A stretch of DNA of 64,000 nucleotides, from assembly GCF_003573695.1 (NCBI RefSeq), contig NW_020650971.1, positions 682,984 through 746,983 on the forward strand. The letters are read 5' to 3'. The DNA is from Papaver somniferum. Lineage: Eukaryota > Streptophyta > Magnoliopsida > Ranunculales > Papaveraceae. Of this stretch, positions 35,231 to 46,275 are shown in pieces (the first letter of the stretch is position 1; each line of letters opens with the position of its first letter). Under the pieces are notes generated by a model, which did no database searches, was not told the origin of the DNA, and saw only the letters and a list, made by a program, of their open reading frames with translations. The position numbers were made by a program, and so were the translations under genes.

Positions 35231-35991
35231 AAATAGTAAGACAACTATATTTAATGTTTCGGAAAAGAGTGAAAGACCCACATCACACCCTGAGCGTACA
35301 AAATGGAATGTATCCGGAAGAAGGTATGCAGCTCGTGAAATCATTTATCACTGCCTTCCGTAAACGTCAACACAAACTATATTCAATGTTTTAGAAGAGA
35401 GTCAAAGAGTTCTATTATGAGTGCACCATGAATTCAAAAAAAAAAAAAAAGTAAATGAAAATTTGTCTTTTATATTAAAATTAACAAAATGGTGAATGAC
35501 CATAAACCACAAGCTCCTCCTCTTGAAAAAGTGATTAATCCGATATTTTCACACTTATCTCATCGTTTAACCTTTGCATGCAACGTTAAATAATTGATTT
35601 AAATGCAGTGGGAATGATTTGACGGCCTTTGCTGGAACCGTCCTCAGGAAGTCTTTGATTGGCTTTCAGCGAAAAATGACCAATACAAAAGAGATTTAGC
35701 AAAAAGAAAAACACAAAGTTGACTTTATAAGACATGAACAGGGTGAATCGACCTGTCTAAACAGATTTTTCGGCAGTTTCACACACAGACACGACCGACA
35801 TTGGTGGTCTAATGATGGATAGCAGGTGAACTACTTTGAATTAGATAAAACACTCAAATAGGACATGTAATGTAAAAACAATCAGTAGACTTGGTTCATG
35901 TTCACTTTGTTCATTGATTCAATGTTATGGTTTCACTTTGTTGATTAAATTGTAGAATCTCAGTATGTTTTTGGATTATATGCACGAAAAT
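35231..35991. other. family R-related DNA and unassigned sequence (copy 1)
   Basis: The right half (35760-35990) is family R and matches 23055-23275. In the left half I see only short open frames without motifs. A poly(A) run lies at 35438-35451. Confidence 0.4.
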
Positions 35992-36719
35992 TGATGGAAA
36001 CATTACATAATATCGATATTGGCCCCACTTTCATCATCTTTGGCCAGACAGGTGTGGGGTTTAATCTAAAAGGCCTCGTACTATGTAGGGAGATTCCACA
36101 CCCTATTAGTATCCATCTACAACTCTGCATGTCCCATGTGAGACTAATATCATGGGCTTGTGTCGAGCCAAATCCCCAACAATCTCCACCTTGGCGAGAT
36201 CCAAGCTATCTCACCAACTATCGTCGTACGATCACCATTATGCAACATCTTGAGGTACACCTTGCTCCTTTATGTCCACAACTCCACATTGATTGGCACC
36301 ACTTAGGTGTAATGCATGCCAACTCAATCTACCGTACGCAATCATCATCCGTATACTACCGTTGAACCTGGTTACGGTCAATATGCGCCACTGAGCCCTG
36401 GTAGCCCGTTCATGCTTTCTCCACCCGAGTTATGTTGTGCTAACTCCACCATGAGCCCTAGATCCATCTCGGCTTGCCAAGATCCACCCGGGACAAAGTG
36501 TTCTGCATCACTTTACTCTGCCTTGCACACCTCATCCTTCATTAGGGTTGACATCCATAATTGTTCGGTCTCTTAGTATCCATAGCTTTGATACCATTTG
36601 ATGGATCCTACGGACGTTATATAATATCGATATTGTCCCCACTTTCACCACCTTTGGCTATACAGGTGTGTGGTTTTAATCTAAAAGGCCTCGGTACTAT
36701 GTAACGTTCATAGGATCCA
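35992..36719 (-). mobile_element. TRIM-like non-autonomous LTR element (copy 1)
   Basis: Read on the minus strand: a 5' LTR remnant (36719 down to 36599), primer site TGGTATCAAAGC (36596-36585), an internal region of about 380 bp without a gene, polypurine tract GGATCTCGCCAAGGTGGAGA (about 36201-36182), then a 190-bp 3' LTR (36181-35992) starting TGTTGGGG. Both LTRs share AAGGCCTTTTAGATTAAA-type sequence, CCTGT and CAATATCGATATTAT. The 5' LTR has lost its outer part. The element is inserted in family R. It needs proteins supplied by another copia-like element. Confidence 0.72.
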
Positions 36720-36893
36720 TCTAATGGTATCAGAGCTAGGGATACTAAGAGATCGAATAGTTATGGATGTCAACCCTAATGAAGGATGAGGTGTGCAAGG
36801 AAGGGTAAAGTGATGTGGAACACTTTGGCTCGGGTGGAGATTGGAAAGTCGAGATGGAGCTAGGGCTCATGGTGGAGTTAGCACAACATAAAG
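36432..36893. repeat. large inverted repeat around the shared LTR (copy 1)
   Basis: The left arm 36432-36597 and right arm 36725-36893 are inverted copies. For example, GAGCCCTAGATCCATCTCG on the left matches CGAGATGGAGCTAGGGCTC on the right, and GGGTTGACATCCATAA matches TTATGGATGTCAACCC. The spacer is the LTR body of about 125 bp. The arms are the 5' internal regions of two related elements. Confidence 0.8.
36599..36719. repeat. shared LTR body between two head-to-head elements (copy 1)
   Basis: The segment starts TGATGGATCCTA and ends TAGGATCCA, so its ends are inverted copies. An outward-facing primer site stands on each side: TGGTATCAAAGC on the minus strand at 36585-36596 and TGGTATCAGAGC on the plus strand at 36725-36736. 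Confidence 0.7.
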
Positions 36894-38048
36894 GAGTAAG
36901 TTGTATTTTCTCAAAAAATTTCATAACGGATAATCATATGATGATGGTTGGTTTGATGGTCAGGATTTTTCACTAAGGTGGAGATTTGTACAATCACTAG
37001 TAAGTTGGATTGTTAAGTCTGAGTTGGTGACGTTCAAGTTTGGTTTGCTCTTTTCTGGTAGAGGTTCTAAGGAACAATTTGGATGAACTACATTTCTGTT
37101 TGATTCATATTGAGGATATGTAGGAAACCAGTAATGGTGCAATCGATGTTCAGAAGATGGAGGGATAATAAGTTGATCGTATCACACGTGAATGCATGTA
37201 ACTAGGTGGAGAATTGTAGGGAAACGTAGGTTTCCTATTTTAGATCAAAGAAAAGACTAAGTTCTAAAGGATTCTGGAAAGGCTCCGTTTGGGAAACGTA
37301 GATAGTTTAGGACAACTTCCATATATAAGATGGGTTTCCTAATTTACCATGGTTTCCTTGGGAACCATGTTTGTGACCCCTATATAAGGAGGTCTAGGCT
37401 AAGTGTTTTAGTTTTGGAATCCTCAATGTAAATCTCGTTGAGATGTGAGGCTATTGAGGTGGTTATGTGAGAGACCTAATGGTGGAAGGAGTACATCATT
37501 ATGATGCTTATGGGATACTTATCGATGTTGTAAGATATGTCGTTATGGAGTATTTGTATGGAGATGTTGGTAAGACATCTTGTTGAGGAGAAGATCATCT
37601 TGGTGGTGCTAGATTAGATTATTGGTGTTGAGCTAAAGGCGTCCATGATAATTTATATCAGGGTGTGAAGAGAAGATCATCTCGTTGGATCTTATAGGGT
37701 GCTCGTGAAAGTTCTTGTGTTCGATCACAAATGTGGTGAGTCAATGGATTGATTTAGTAAATCAGTTGTGTAATTCTCAGCGGTAATTCTATAATAAATA
37801 AAGAGGTCGTAGCCGTTTGGTGGATGTAGACAACATACACACATTGTGTATATTGTTGAACCACGTTAAATCCGTGAATACTTTTCTTCTTTTTGCTTTG
37901 TTTATGTCTCGCATCTATGTTCTTTTCTTTCTATTCTTCTTATCCTAGATCATAGTAAGGTTCATGGAGAAATCCGAGAGATCAAGTGTTTCTTGTTAGC
38001 TAATATGTTTCCGCAAGATTAACACGTAGATGGCTCTGAACCCCAACA
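36725..38048 (+). mobile_element. non-autonomous copia-like element: internal region and 3' LTR (copy 1)
   Basis: Primer site TGGTATCAGAGC is at 36725-36736. It is followed by about 470 bp of non-coding internal DNA, a polypurine-type AGGTGGAGAAT at about 37204, and an 834-bp LTR at 37215-38048 starting TGTAGGGAAACG and ending CCCCAACA. The LTR has a TATA box, TATATAAGG, at 37381-37389. No gag or pol is present. The 5' LTR is missing and replaced by the shared TRIM LTR body. Family R resumes after 38048. Confidence 0.68.
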
Positions 38049-38237
38049 GGTGAGTCACTGTCGAAGTTAGGAACAGAATCAAAATGATATATACGAGTAC
38101 TTTTTGTCCGTACAAAAAAATATAAGCATGATTTTTCTAATGTCTTAGCAGTTGAAAATTAAATTTAGCAGTAAATTCATATTTTCTCTTAGAGTTGTAT
38201 ATTTTCAATTGAAATAATACTATGACACTGTATAACA
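38049..38237 (+). repeat. family R, continuation (copy 1)
   Basis: It matches 23270-23440, for example the TAAATTTAGCAGTAAATTCA block. It therefore continues the copy interrupted at 35992. Confidence 0.55.
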
Positions 38238-39318
38238 ATGATTGAGAGCATTTGTTTTGTCATTGTTATCGCTACGGATCCTCAACAACGATGATGCTAA
38301 ACTTACAATCTTTGGAATCATTGAAGTACTTGGAAGTGACGAAGATTTCAAGTCGTGTTGAAGACGCCAAGGAGATCAAGCATTTTGATGAGAAGCTACA
38401 ATTTTTATCTATTTTTGTAATCCATATGTGTTGATAGTTTTGTCACTAAAATTGGCAAAGGGAGGGATTGTTAGAGCATTGCTCGGTCGAACTCGCATTC
38501 ATTGCTATCTAAAGCAGGTTTGTCAATGTTAGTGATCAAGACTATAAGCCTTGATTTCTAGCCTATTTATAGATGTCTCAGACTAGGACATAGTTTGTGT
38601 AGTTGAGCTTAAACTTCACGGTATTCATCATTTGAAGACGAAGAACTACTAAGGGGATCTTGTAGAACTTCATCGAAAAAAGGTATGTGGAGACTTGAAC
38701 TCATCTTTCACTAGGAAAGTCTATTTCTACTCTATCATCTATATTGAGACATAAGTCGTATTTACGATATAGTTTTCTATTATACACATTTGAGATTTCG
38801 AGCTGAGTATATCTCTCTTATATATTTCTCTAAATATGTGTTGGCAAGCTTTCGCTTTAGCCATGTTCATCTTTACTCGTGACGAAAGTCATGTGGACAT
38901 TTCAATTACTTGAAAATTGCTTTGATGAAAAATAGTTTGTGAATAACAACTATATAACATCCTCTAAGAATGTTTCAATGATTGAGATGAAGAGTTGAGA
39001 TTATGTAACCATCTTTGGATATAAGCATATATAGTGTGTTCGCACATTAGTGTATAAATCCATAAATCGGGATCCAAGTGTATGCATATGTGTGTATACG
39101 AAATTGGTGAGGGAGAAAGGTTAAGTATGCGTACCCATACACATAGTGGCGGAAGTTTTCTAACCGAAAATTTCTGCTGAGTTTTATTTTGAAAAACTCT
39201 TAACTAGTCACCTTAAGTACGCGTACTGGCGGAATTTTTCTACCCGAAAAATTCTGCTGAGTTTGGAAACTAAACCAACTCAAATCCGGTTGCTTAAGTA
39301 CGCATACCCGTGAAAAGT
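38238..39318 (+). mobile_element. 3' end of a second SIRE-type copia element (copy 1)
   Basis: About 230 bp of internal tail ends in ATTGGCAAAGGGAGGGAT, a polypurine tract. The LTR then starts at 38469 with TGTTAGAGCATTGCTCGG, a SIRE-type LTR beginning. The LTR runs to about 39318, where family R resumes. Inside, the words AAGTACGCGTAC and GGCGGAA...TTTTCTACCCGAAAA are repeated in tandem about every 90 bp between 39121 and 39310. The short open frame at 38252-38434 is part of the internal tail and has no recognised domain. Confidence 0.6.
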
Positions 39319-39660
39319 AAAATGATGTTAATGTTAAGGTAATAATTTATGCATCACCAGGCTAACTTACCATATTTATGATGTTAAATGTCAATAATTA
39401 GTAAGGGAGAGCCATGATTGTACAGTCTGCCGCGCGCCATCGGGATAAAAATATAAACCACATGGAAACATAATGCATTAAAATATAGTAGATCACATAT
39501 TTCTTGAATTGTATATTTTTAATTATCTCCGTCATCCTAACTTCCTAATTGGTATGTCATAACTTTGTTTTTCCGAAGAAAAAGTCACCACTGGGTAAAT
39601 TATAAGGTACATATTAAGAACAAAGCGACAATTTTTTTTATTGAACCAGTTTATCGAACA
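39319..39660 (+). repeat. family R, right end of duplication copy 1
   Basis: It contains the blocks seen at 24390-24720, ending CAGTTTATCGAACA, where copy 2 of the duplication starts. Confidence 0.6.
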
Positions 39661-40310
39661 TAAAAATCCGTGACTTAGAATTTTATAAATTTTATGCCAT
39701 TGGAAAGGTTCTACAGAAATGAACACAATGAGTACAAACAACAATACAAAATTTAGAGTTTTTACGAAAAATTCGATCGTGTTTATATTTTTAAAATATA
39801 ATGCATATCCATTATGCATAGCACCTCAAAAGATGCATAATATATGGGGGGATCGATGCAAACCAACACAAAGGATGCATAGTAAATAGGGTAAATTGAT
39901 GCAAACCACCACAAAAGATACATAAAAAAATGAGGAAAATTTATATAAACTACCATAAATTAGATGCATATAAATTTTAACCTTATAATACCATTATGCA
40001 TGACGATGTTTCATTTTTTTCGGTCGGCTTTCCTCACCATGGCAGCGGCGATCTAGTAATTACCTTTTACATGGAGTCAAATGACTCAATATCATGCTAA
40101 ATTTGATGTTGTTAGTTTAGTTCTCATACAGTTTAGATTGTAGGTACGAAAATTCCTTTGACATAATTTTAGAATGATACTGCAGTCATGTAATTTCATT
40201 CTTAGAGATGAATTGTGGGATCACCTAATGGCCCCGCATGGACACGTCAAAATAGGCCACATGACAGTGTTGGACACATGTTTTTTTCTTACTGCCAAAG
40301 ATGTGGTTTA

Positions 40311-40793
40311 TTAATAACTTGAATATGTTGTATCGTCTGCTAACAAAAGACTCTCGATAATATTCGGTGGTTTATCAAACCAAATTCTAGTGACTCCATA
40401 TTTTCTGCTGTGTTTAGCTAATTTATCAGCAGGTATATTACAACTCTTAGGAACAAAATGACATTCCCATTGTGGGATGGTTTTAAGAACATCGATGGCA
40501 TCAAGCAAAATATCCTCGTTTTCCTAGGCTATCACTGGTGCAGAATTGTTGATGAAGCTTTGAATTCCCTTCAGGTTTGTTTCCAGAACGATGTGTGAAT
40601 GCTGCATCTCACTACTCCATTTAAAAGCTTGAAGAAATGCCAGACATTCTGCTTGCTCGGAACTCCTTACTCCTGCATAGCATTTTGTAGAGCACCCCCA
40701 CCACTTTCCTGCAAAATCACGCAAGATAAGAGCAATACCTGTCAGTCCAGAATTAGCATCATAAGAAGCATCACAATTTATAACATGAAATGG
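40311..40793 (-). pseudogene. LINE-type RNase H domain fragment (copy 2)
   Basis: Duplicate of 27023-27505, with the same TAG and the same Asn in place of the third catalytic Asp, so both changes precede the duplication. A base change near 40637 (CGC to TGC on the plus strand) is one of the few differences. Confidence 0.75.
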
Positions 40794-41990
40794 TGATGTG
40801 ATAGGATCCGTAGATGCCTATTTGTGATAACCGCAATCATACGGCGTCTAACTAGTAGACAACGGCAAGTACGGGTCGAACCCACAGGGAGCGGTGGAAA
40901 TATTGTAACTAATATCTCTAATAAACTAACAAGATATAATATTTTTGGATTTTTAGAATGATAAATGTAAAACGAAATAATAAAATTAAACTAAACTAAT
41001 AAAAGAAATTCAGTGGGAGAGTTGGTAATCAGGGTTTTATTGATATCCACCATTATTTCCTTCAAATACTGAAATGAAACATAATTATGAATAAGTGTTT
41101 ATTGTTCGTTCTATTGACATCACCTATTATAGATATTAGAGTCGCATATATCACTGGTATACCCTAAGCATGGCACATCAAAAGACTAAATTCAAGCATG
41201 AACCATCAAATTGCATCAACGAGAAAGTTATACGAAACTAAATAAAGGTTCACAAATTCTATATGGCTTTTCTAAGAATAACCCATCAAAGTTTTCAACG
41301 AAGCATGGATGATCAAATAATAAGACATTTGTATTTGTAAAACTATCAATAAAGCACAAAGGTTTCTTAAACCGGTGAAGCAACAACTTATGTTTTCGAT
41401 CAATCAATAAAAATTATTCAAAAATTAATCAATTCAAATCGTATTGGTCTATTGCTTATTTATTCAATTTAAAGTAGCCTAAAAATCCATATGGTTTCAA
41501 CAAAAACCCTAGTTCCAAAAATATTAGCAAGATATGATTATGGGTTTCTCAAAACCCATCAAAAATAATAACAAATGAGAAACAATCAAACCAATGTAGC
41601 CTTCGTCGCCGTCCCTTGTTCTTAAGCTCTGGAAATGGCCGTTACCGCACTACTCTTCTTCCTCCTCCAAGTTGAGGCTCCTCTGGCCGTCGCCAAAAAT
41701 AAAACTCCCCAAAACTGGCCTCCCCTTGTCTTGTCTCTGATCGTTTCTATAAAAATGATGCGAAGAAGACCGACTAAGCCCTAGAAAAGTGCCAAGGCCC
41801 AGTCCAAACACTACTGATATCCAACACCGGTTCCTGCTCCTTGCCTTTGGTTCGCATACACAACACTTCGCCTTCCAAATTTAACAATATTCCCCAAATC
41901 ACTTCCGTGACATTACCTTCAGTCACCACCACCATCCACTGTTCATCTATATTTAAGTCCAACAAAATCCATCGGCACCAGCAGGATTCA
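40794..41990 (-). repeat. minus-strand gypsy-like LTR segment (copy 2)
   Basis: Duplicate of 27506-28700. The minus-strand frame 41774-42022 is open here over 82 codons, while copy 1 has TGA at the corresponding place. It has no recognised domain. Confidence 0.45.
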
Positions 41991-42039
41991 TGACTTGCTT
42001 TTGTTTCTTCAATATCCGACAAAATCCATCCATCCGCTC

Positions 42040-45000
42040 ATGACTTGTTTGTGTTCTTGGTAAAACTATTCACAAAGGCCTTACTTATGTATTGATATCA
42101 CTTTTATTAGTGAAACCGATCTTAAATAATCACCTGGTGGTTTGATCGAGTTTGTGATTTGTATGACCAACTCTGGATAAAGGGGAACTGATCCTAATAA
42201 GAGGTGCAACACATCACAAAGGGGAATCGATCCTTGTATGAGGTGCAACAAGGTTTATAGCAGAAAGGGGAACCAATCCTATGGACATGTGCAACACGTT
42301 TTTAGGAAAATAGGAACTGATCCTATGGTCATGTGCAACACATATAAGTTAGATACCATATATATGTGGGGAACCGATCCTAGTACCTAGTCAACCAAAT
42401 TTTGGAAATCTAGTGTGACTATGCACAGTACTCACATAGAGGTAGAACCGAAACTTTTTTTGGTAGAACCGTTTAACCCATGATTTGTGAGTGAGTGTTT
42501 CTTGATCGATCACATAGTTCTTGAAAGTCAGATGAACCAATTCTAAACTTGTTTGGAAGTGTGCCAAATCGGTTTCAAGATTGTAAGTATGGAAAGGGAC
42601 TTACAAAGTAAGGATGTCGACACACTTTGAACACGTGCAGTAATGCTTATCTTTTTTTTTTCAAAGTTATTCCTTAATAGCTAAAGGAAGAAAATCCCAG
42701 GACCGAAATCAAATAAGTTAAGAATCTTTTATTTAAGGTTTTTAATTTCATATATGGAAAATAAAACTTAGTAATGTGCATTTACTAGTTAGAGATTTTC
42801 CAAGGAAATTTTCGGTCAATATTTTGGACAGAGCATTTCCAAGAATTATGAAAACCGAATCTGAATTTTAATGCATATCTTGAGAATATTTTCGGTTTTG
42901 GAAATTCCTTGTCTATAAATATGAAAGGTTGCATTTCCAGCAAACTAATCCTTCGTGACAACGAACTTCCTCAGTTGTGTTTTTACTAGTGAAGCCGCCT
43001 ATTCGGAGAGGAGAGTAACCTAATTAGGGAAATCTCTTAAGGCCGCTCAGATTAAAGTCTTCTTTGGGATTGAGAAGCTATATTATTACCTTTGGTGTGA
43101 AACTAGATAATTGTTTTATCTTTTGTTTTCGATTGATTTGATTAACTAACGGTTGTTGAATTTTTGATTGCACCTCGGTGTTTATTCTTGAGAACCTTCT
43201 CTTCTCATATAAGGCTTACTCAAACTAGATCAAAGATTTAACGTTTCTACGAATCTAAGTTTTTAGATCCGTAGGATTGATTCATTGATTTGCCATTGTT
43301 AACAGACTCCGTTCTGTGCGACAAATCAATAAGGAATCAAGTTTGTTTTTGCAGATTGTTACTTTGAAGATTAAATCGAAGATTGAAGATTTGAAGAAGA
43401 AGTTGTGGTGAACCATTATGAAGATATATTAGATTTAGTCCTAAAGAGAACGTCTGTTATGCTAGGTTATCTGGTATCAAATATCTATTGAGGACTTCGG
43501 TTCTGCTAGATATTATCAAATCAAGAATACTACCGAAGCTGAGTAACTAAGATTTTTATACTTAGTATTGTCTACACGAAGTTGCAGGTTTACTTTGTGT
43601 AGCGTCTTAATTCAATTGAGTATTCAAAATTGGACTAGGTCCCAGGGTTTTTCTGCATTTGCGGTTTCCTCGTTAACAAAATTCTGGTGTGTGCGCTTTA
43701 CTTTATTTCCACATTATAATTGTTTTTATATTATAATCAAAGTAAGTACACTTGTACGTTATTAGGCACTTGATATTTATCTTATAAGATTTTGGTTATT
43801 ATGTGAATACTTTGTTGTTGTATTGGATCGATTTCATATCCATAGATGATCACACAAAGTGTATTGGATTTCTCCACTTGACTTTGATATTCTCACTTTG
43901 TTAGACCAGTCCGGATGATAGACGCATTTATGTGTCTAATATGTCTCTATTGTATGTATTGTTAGTGCTCAATTTTGTATTTACTGTGTTCTTTTATGTC
44001 TTTAGGAATTTTTAGAGAAATAAGCCCTTGCGGCGAAATGGGCTCAAAAAGCAGTGTTTTACACCCGGAGAAATGTATCGTAGGCACCCCAGAAATGCAC
44101 CGGAAGTATCCCAGAAATGTCCCGGAGGAACCCATAATAATTACTATTTCCACCCAATTGCTATTCGCACCCAAGATCTGGTTAGGGGCATCCATCTTCT
44201 CTTTAAATTCAAAAACAGCTTTTTGGCGGGAAAAATATATTCAAAACTGGCAGATTTGTGATCGAGAAAATGAAGGTGTTTTAGTGCGATTCAATCGCTG
44301 AAATTTGGTGGGAAGTTGTGATATGGGATAGGGAACACATTGTGGGCATCGTATTCGATCGGAATTGGCTGGAAATCCTGGTTTGAGTCACGAGCTCAAA
44401 ACATAGCAATGTGTCCTGTAACACGAGTTTGATTGTGTGTTTTCCATGCATGGAGTGTTTTGGAGGAGTTCGATGACTTCGGAGGCGTGGGGAACGTTAA
44501 CTAGAGCGTGCAGGATCAAAGTTTACGTGTGTAGAAGCCAAAAATGGAAATTATTGTTAAATATGGGCAGCGAGCAATGACGGGATTAATGGGAGATTAT
44601 ACGGTGTTATGGTCAGATATTTTTGTTCTAAAACACTATAAATACAAGCCTAAAGAGTTTAGAAGAGTTTGAGAGTTTTTGGGAGAGTTTAGGAGCCGAG
44701 AAGAATCGAAAGAAAGTCACGCAGGATAAAAGCTTGCTGCTGGTGCAAGGAAGAACACGAAGAACATAATACCCTCAGGGACATTCGTTGATTAGTGTCG
44801 CTTAATTGCGACAATAATAAATTCCTTTTCCCGACTTCGGAACAACAACACCTCTGTTGTATCGTTCTTTTTGAACGCTTTATATGTGTCGCAAACACTG
44901 TTGTAAACCGTTTTTCTCCATTTTCTCTTGATTGTAAACAACTTTTGAGTATCAATGAATCAATTTGAGAGGTTTTTCATCATGAGTAGCTAAACCCAAT

Positions 45001-45621
45001 CCCAGGGGTGACGGAGGAAGCCATTCTTCCAAAAGTTATGTGGTAAAATTTATTTAAATTTATTTATGCAACTCTTTTATGATTAATTGCACCGAATAAA
45101 AATGGAGTAAATGATTTTTATTAATCAATTGTGTTTTCTCTTGATGGAGTATGCTTAGTAAATTGCTTTTGATACTTCATGCTCGCGATCAACAGTGGAT
45201 GTTTTCAAAATCTAATTTAGGCAATGATTAGAATCACAATTTCCTTTGATTGGAGTTATATTGTCTAGAATTGCATGATAAGAATTGTTATTGAATCACA
45301 TAAATTTTGGTGAATGGTGGAATCCTGATCCCCGATAAAAATTCTCTCCCATATTTTGTTAATATTGTGCATATAAAATTATTTATTTATTTTTATTAAG
45401 TCTAAAAAAAATTATCCTTCACAAATCTGAGAGTTTGAACCTTCACTACTACAACCACGAAAAATCTCTAATCACCGGACTAACCCTATTTCAAGTGGAC
45501 AACGTGTTGAAATATTCCTTGAGTGATTGTTGCTCCAAGAGGTTTATACACGATAGAAATTGAATAGATTGTGATCAAACAAAAAGGTTGTGGTGTATTT
45601 TGGTACTCTCGCCTTTTCAAT
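42040..45621 (+). mobile_element. SIRE-type copia LTR, split by a solo LTR (copy 2)
   Basis: Duplicate of 28750-32331, with the same minisatellite and the same inserted solo LTR. Small losses relative to copy 1 occur near 43115, 43178 and 43262. Confidence 0.6.
43916..45474 (+). repeat. solo Athila-type LTR, target duplication CCGGA (copy 2)
   Basis: Duplicate of 30624-32184 with CCGGA at 43911-43915 and 45475-45479. It is 1559 bp, two bases shorter than copy 1 (CTTTGTAGG against CTTTAGG near its start). Confidence 0.88.
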
Positions 45622-45689
45622 GGGTATCAAAGCAGGAAAACAAGAAAAGATCTAACAATCTGTGTTTGGTGTGATCCAACCTATAAGTT

Positions 45690-46275
45690 TTGAATCAAAT
45701 GGTTAATTCAGTTAATGTGCCTCCAGAGTTTGATGGCTCAAACTATCTATGGTGGAAAATGGTTATGCAATATTTCCTCCAATCTCATGACTTTAACACT
45801 TGGGTTTCAGTCACTGATGGGTATGAACACCCAAAAGTACTGGTAAACAACTTAGCCACTGAGTTTAGACTAAAGGAATTGAAAGAATTCAATAATAAAG
45901 AAAAATTGCTTTCGAAGAAATATTCTTATGGATTAAATGCCATTATACATGTTGTAACTCGAGACCTCCATCATCATGTAACCAAGTGTAATACATCAAA
46001 GGAGGCTTGGGATATTCTTAATATCGTATTTTAAGGAAATGCCTCTGAAAAAGAAGCTAGGCTTCAAACCCTATCTTCTAGATGGGAAAATCTTCGTATG
46101 GATGAAGACGATACCTTTGATGAGTTTGATTATAAACTTTCTGAAATAGTGAATGCCTCTTATGCCATTGTGTGTAAAATTCTAAGGTCTTTATCAACAA
46201 GATACGAATCTAAAAAGCATGCCATCATGGAAGCTAATGATATAAGTTACAACGCATCACTTAAGAATATCCCGG
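45690..46275 (+). pseudogene. gag: copia gag fragment (copy 2)
   Basis: Duplicate of 32400-32985. Here the A-run after TCTG is one base shorter, so the parts before and after TAA 46032 are in one frame. Copy 2 keeps the older reading frame and copy 1 has gained a base. Confidence 0.78.

Larger units (their letters stand above)
26374..39660 (+). repeat. 13.3-kb tandem segmental duplication, copy 1
   Basis: This whole segment is repeated in the same orientation at 39661-52915. Corresponding positions are offset by 13287-13292 over the first half and 13252-13262 towards the end. Large parts are identical base for base. The left edge reads CATATT-TAAA-AATCC. At the junction between copies (39661) the sequence reads CGAACA-TAAA-AATCC. 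At the right end of copy 2 it reads CGAACA-TAAA-CATGC. The two ancestral ends therefore share only TAAA. The copy carries the mobile-element remnants listed below and no intact gene. Confidence 0.95.

Noticed and set aside
35991..36576. Open frames of 86-124 codons at the TRIM-like element
   Set aside because: They cover the LTR, polypurine tract and primer site of a minus-strand element and end differently in copy 2, so they are chance frames.
38252..38434. 60-codon frame identical in both duplication copies as a small gene
   Set aside because: Identity only reflects the recent duplication. It lies in the non-coding 3' tail of a SIRE-type element.
41774..42022. 82-codon minus-strand frame as a gene
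   Set aside because: The almost identical copy 1 has a TGA in it, no domain is recognised, and it lies in an LTR-like segment.
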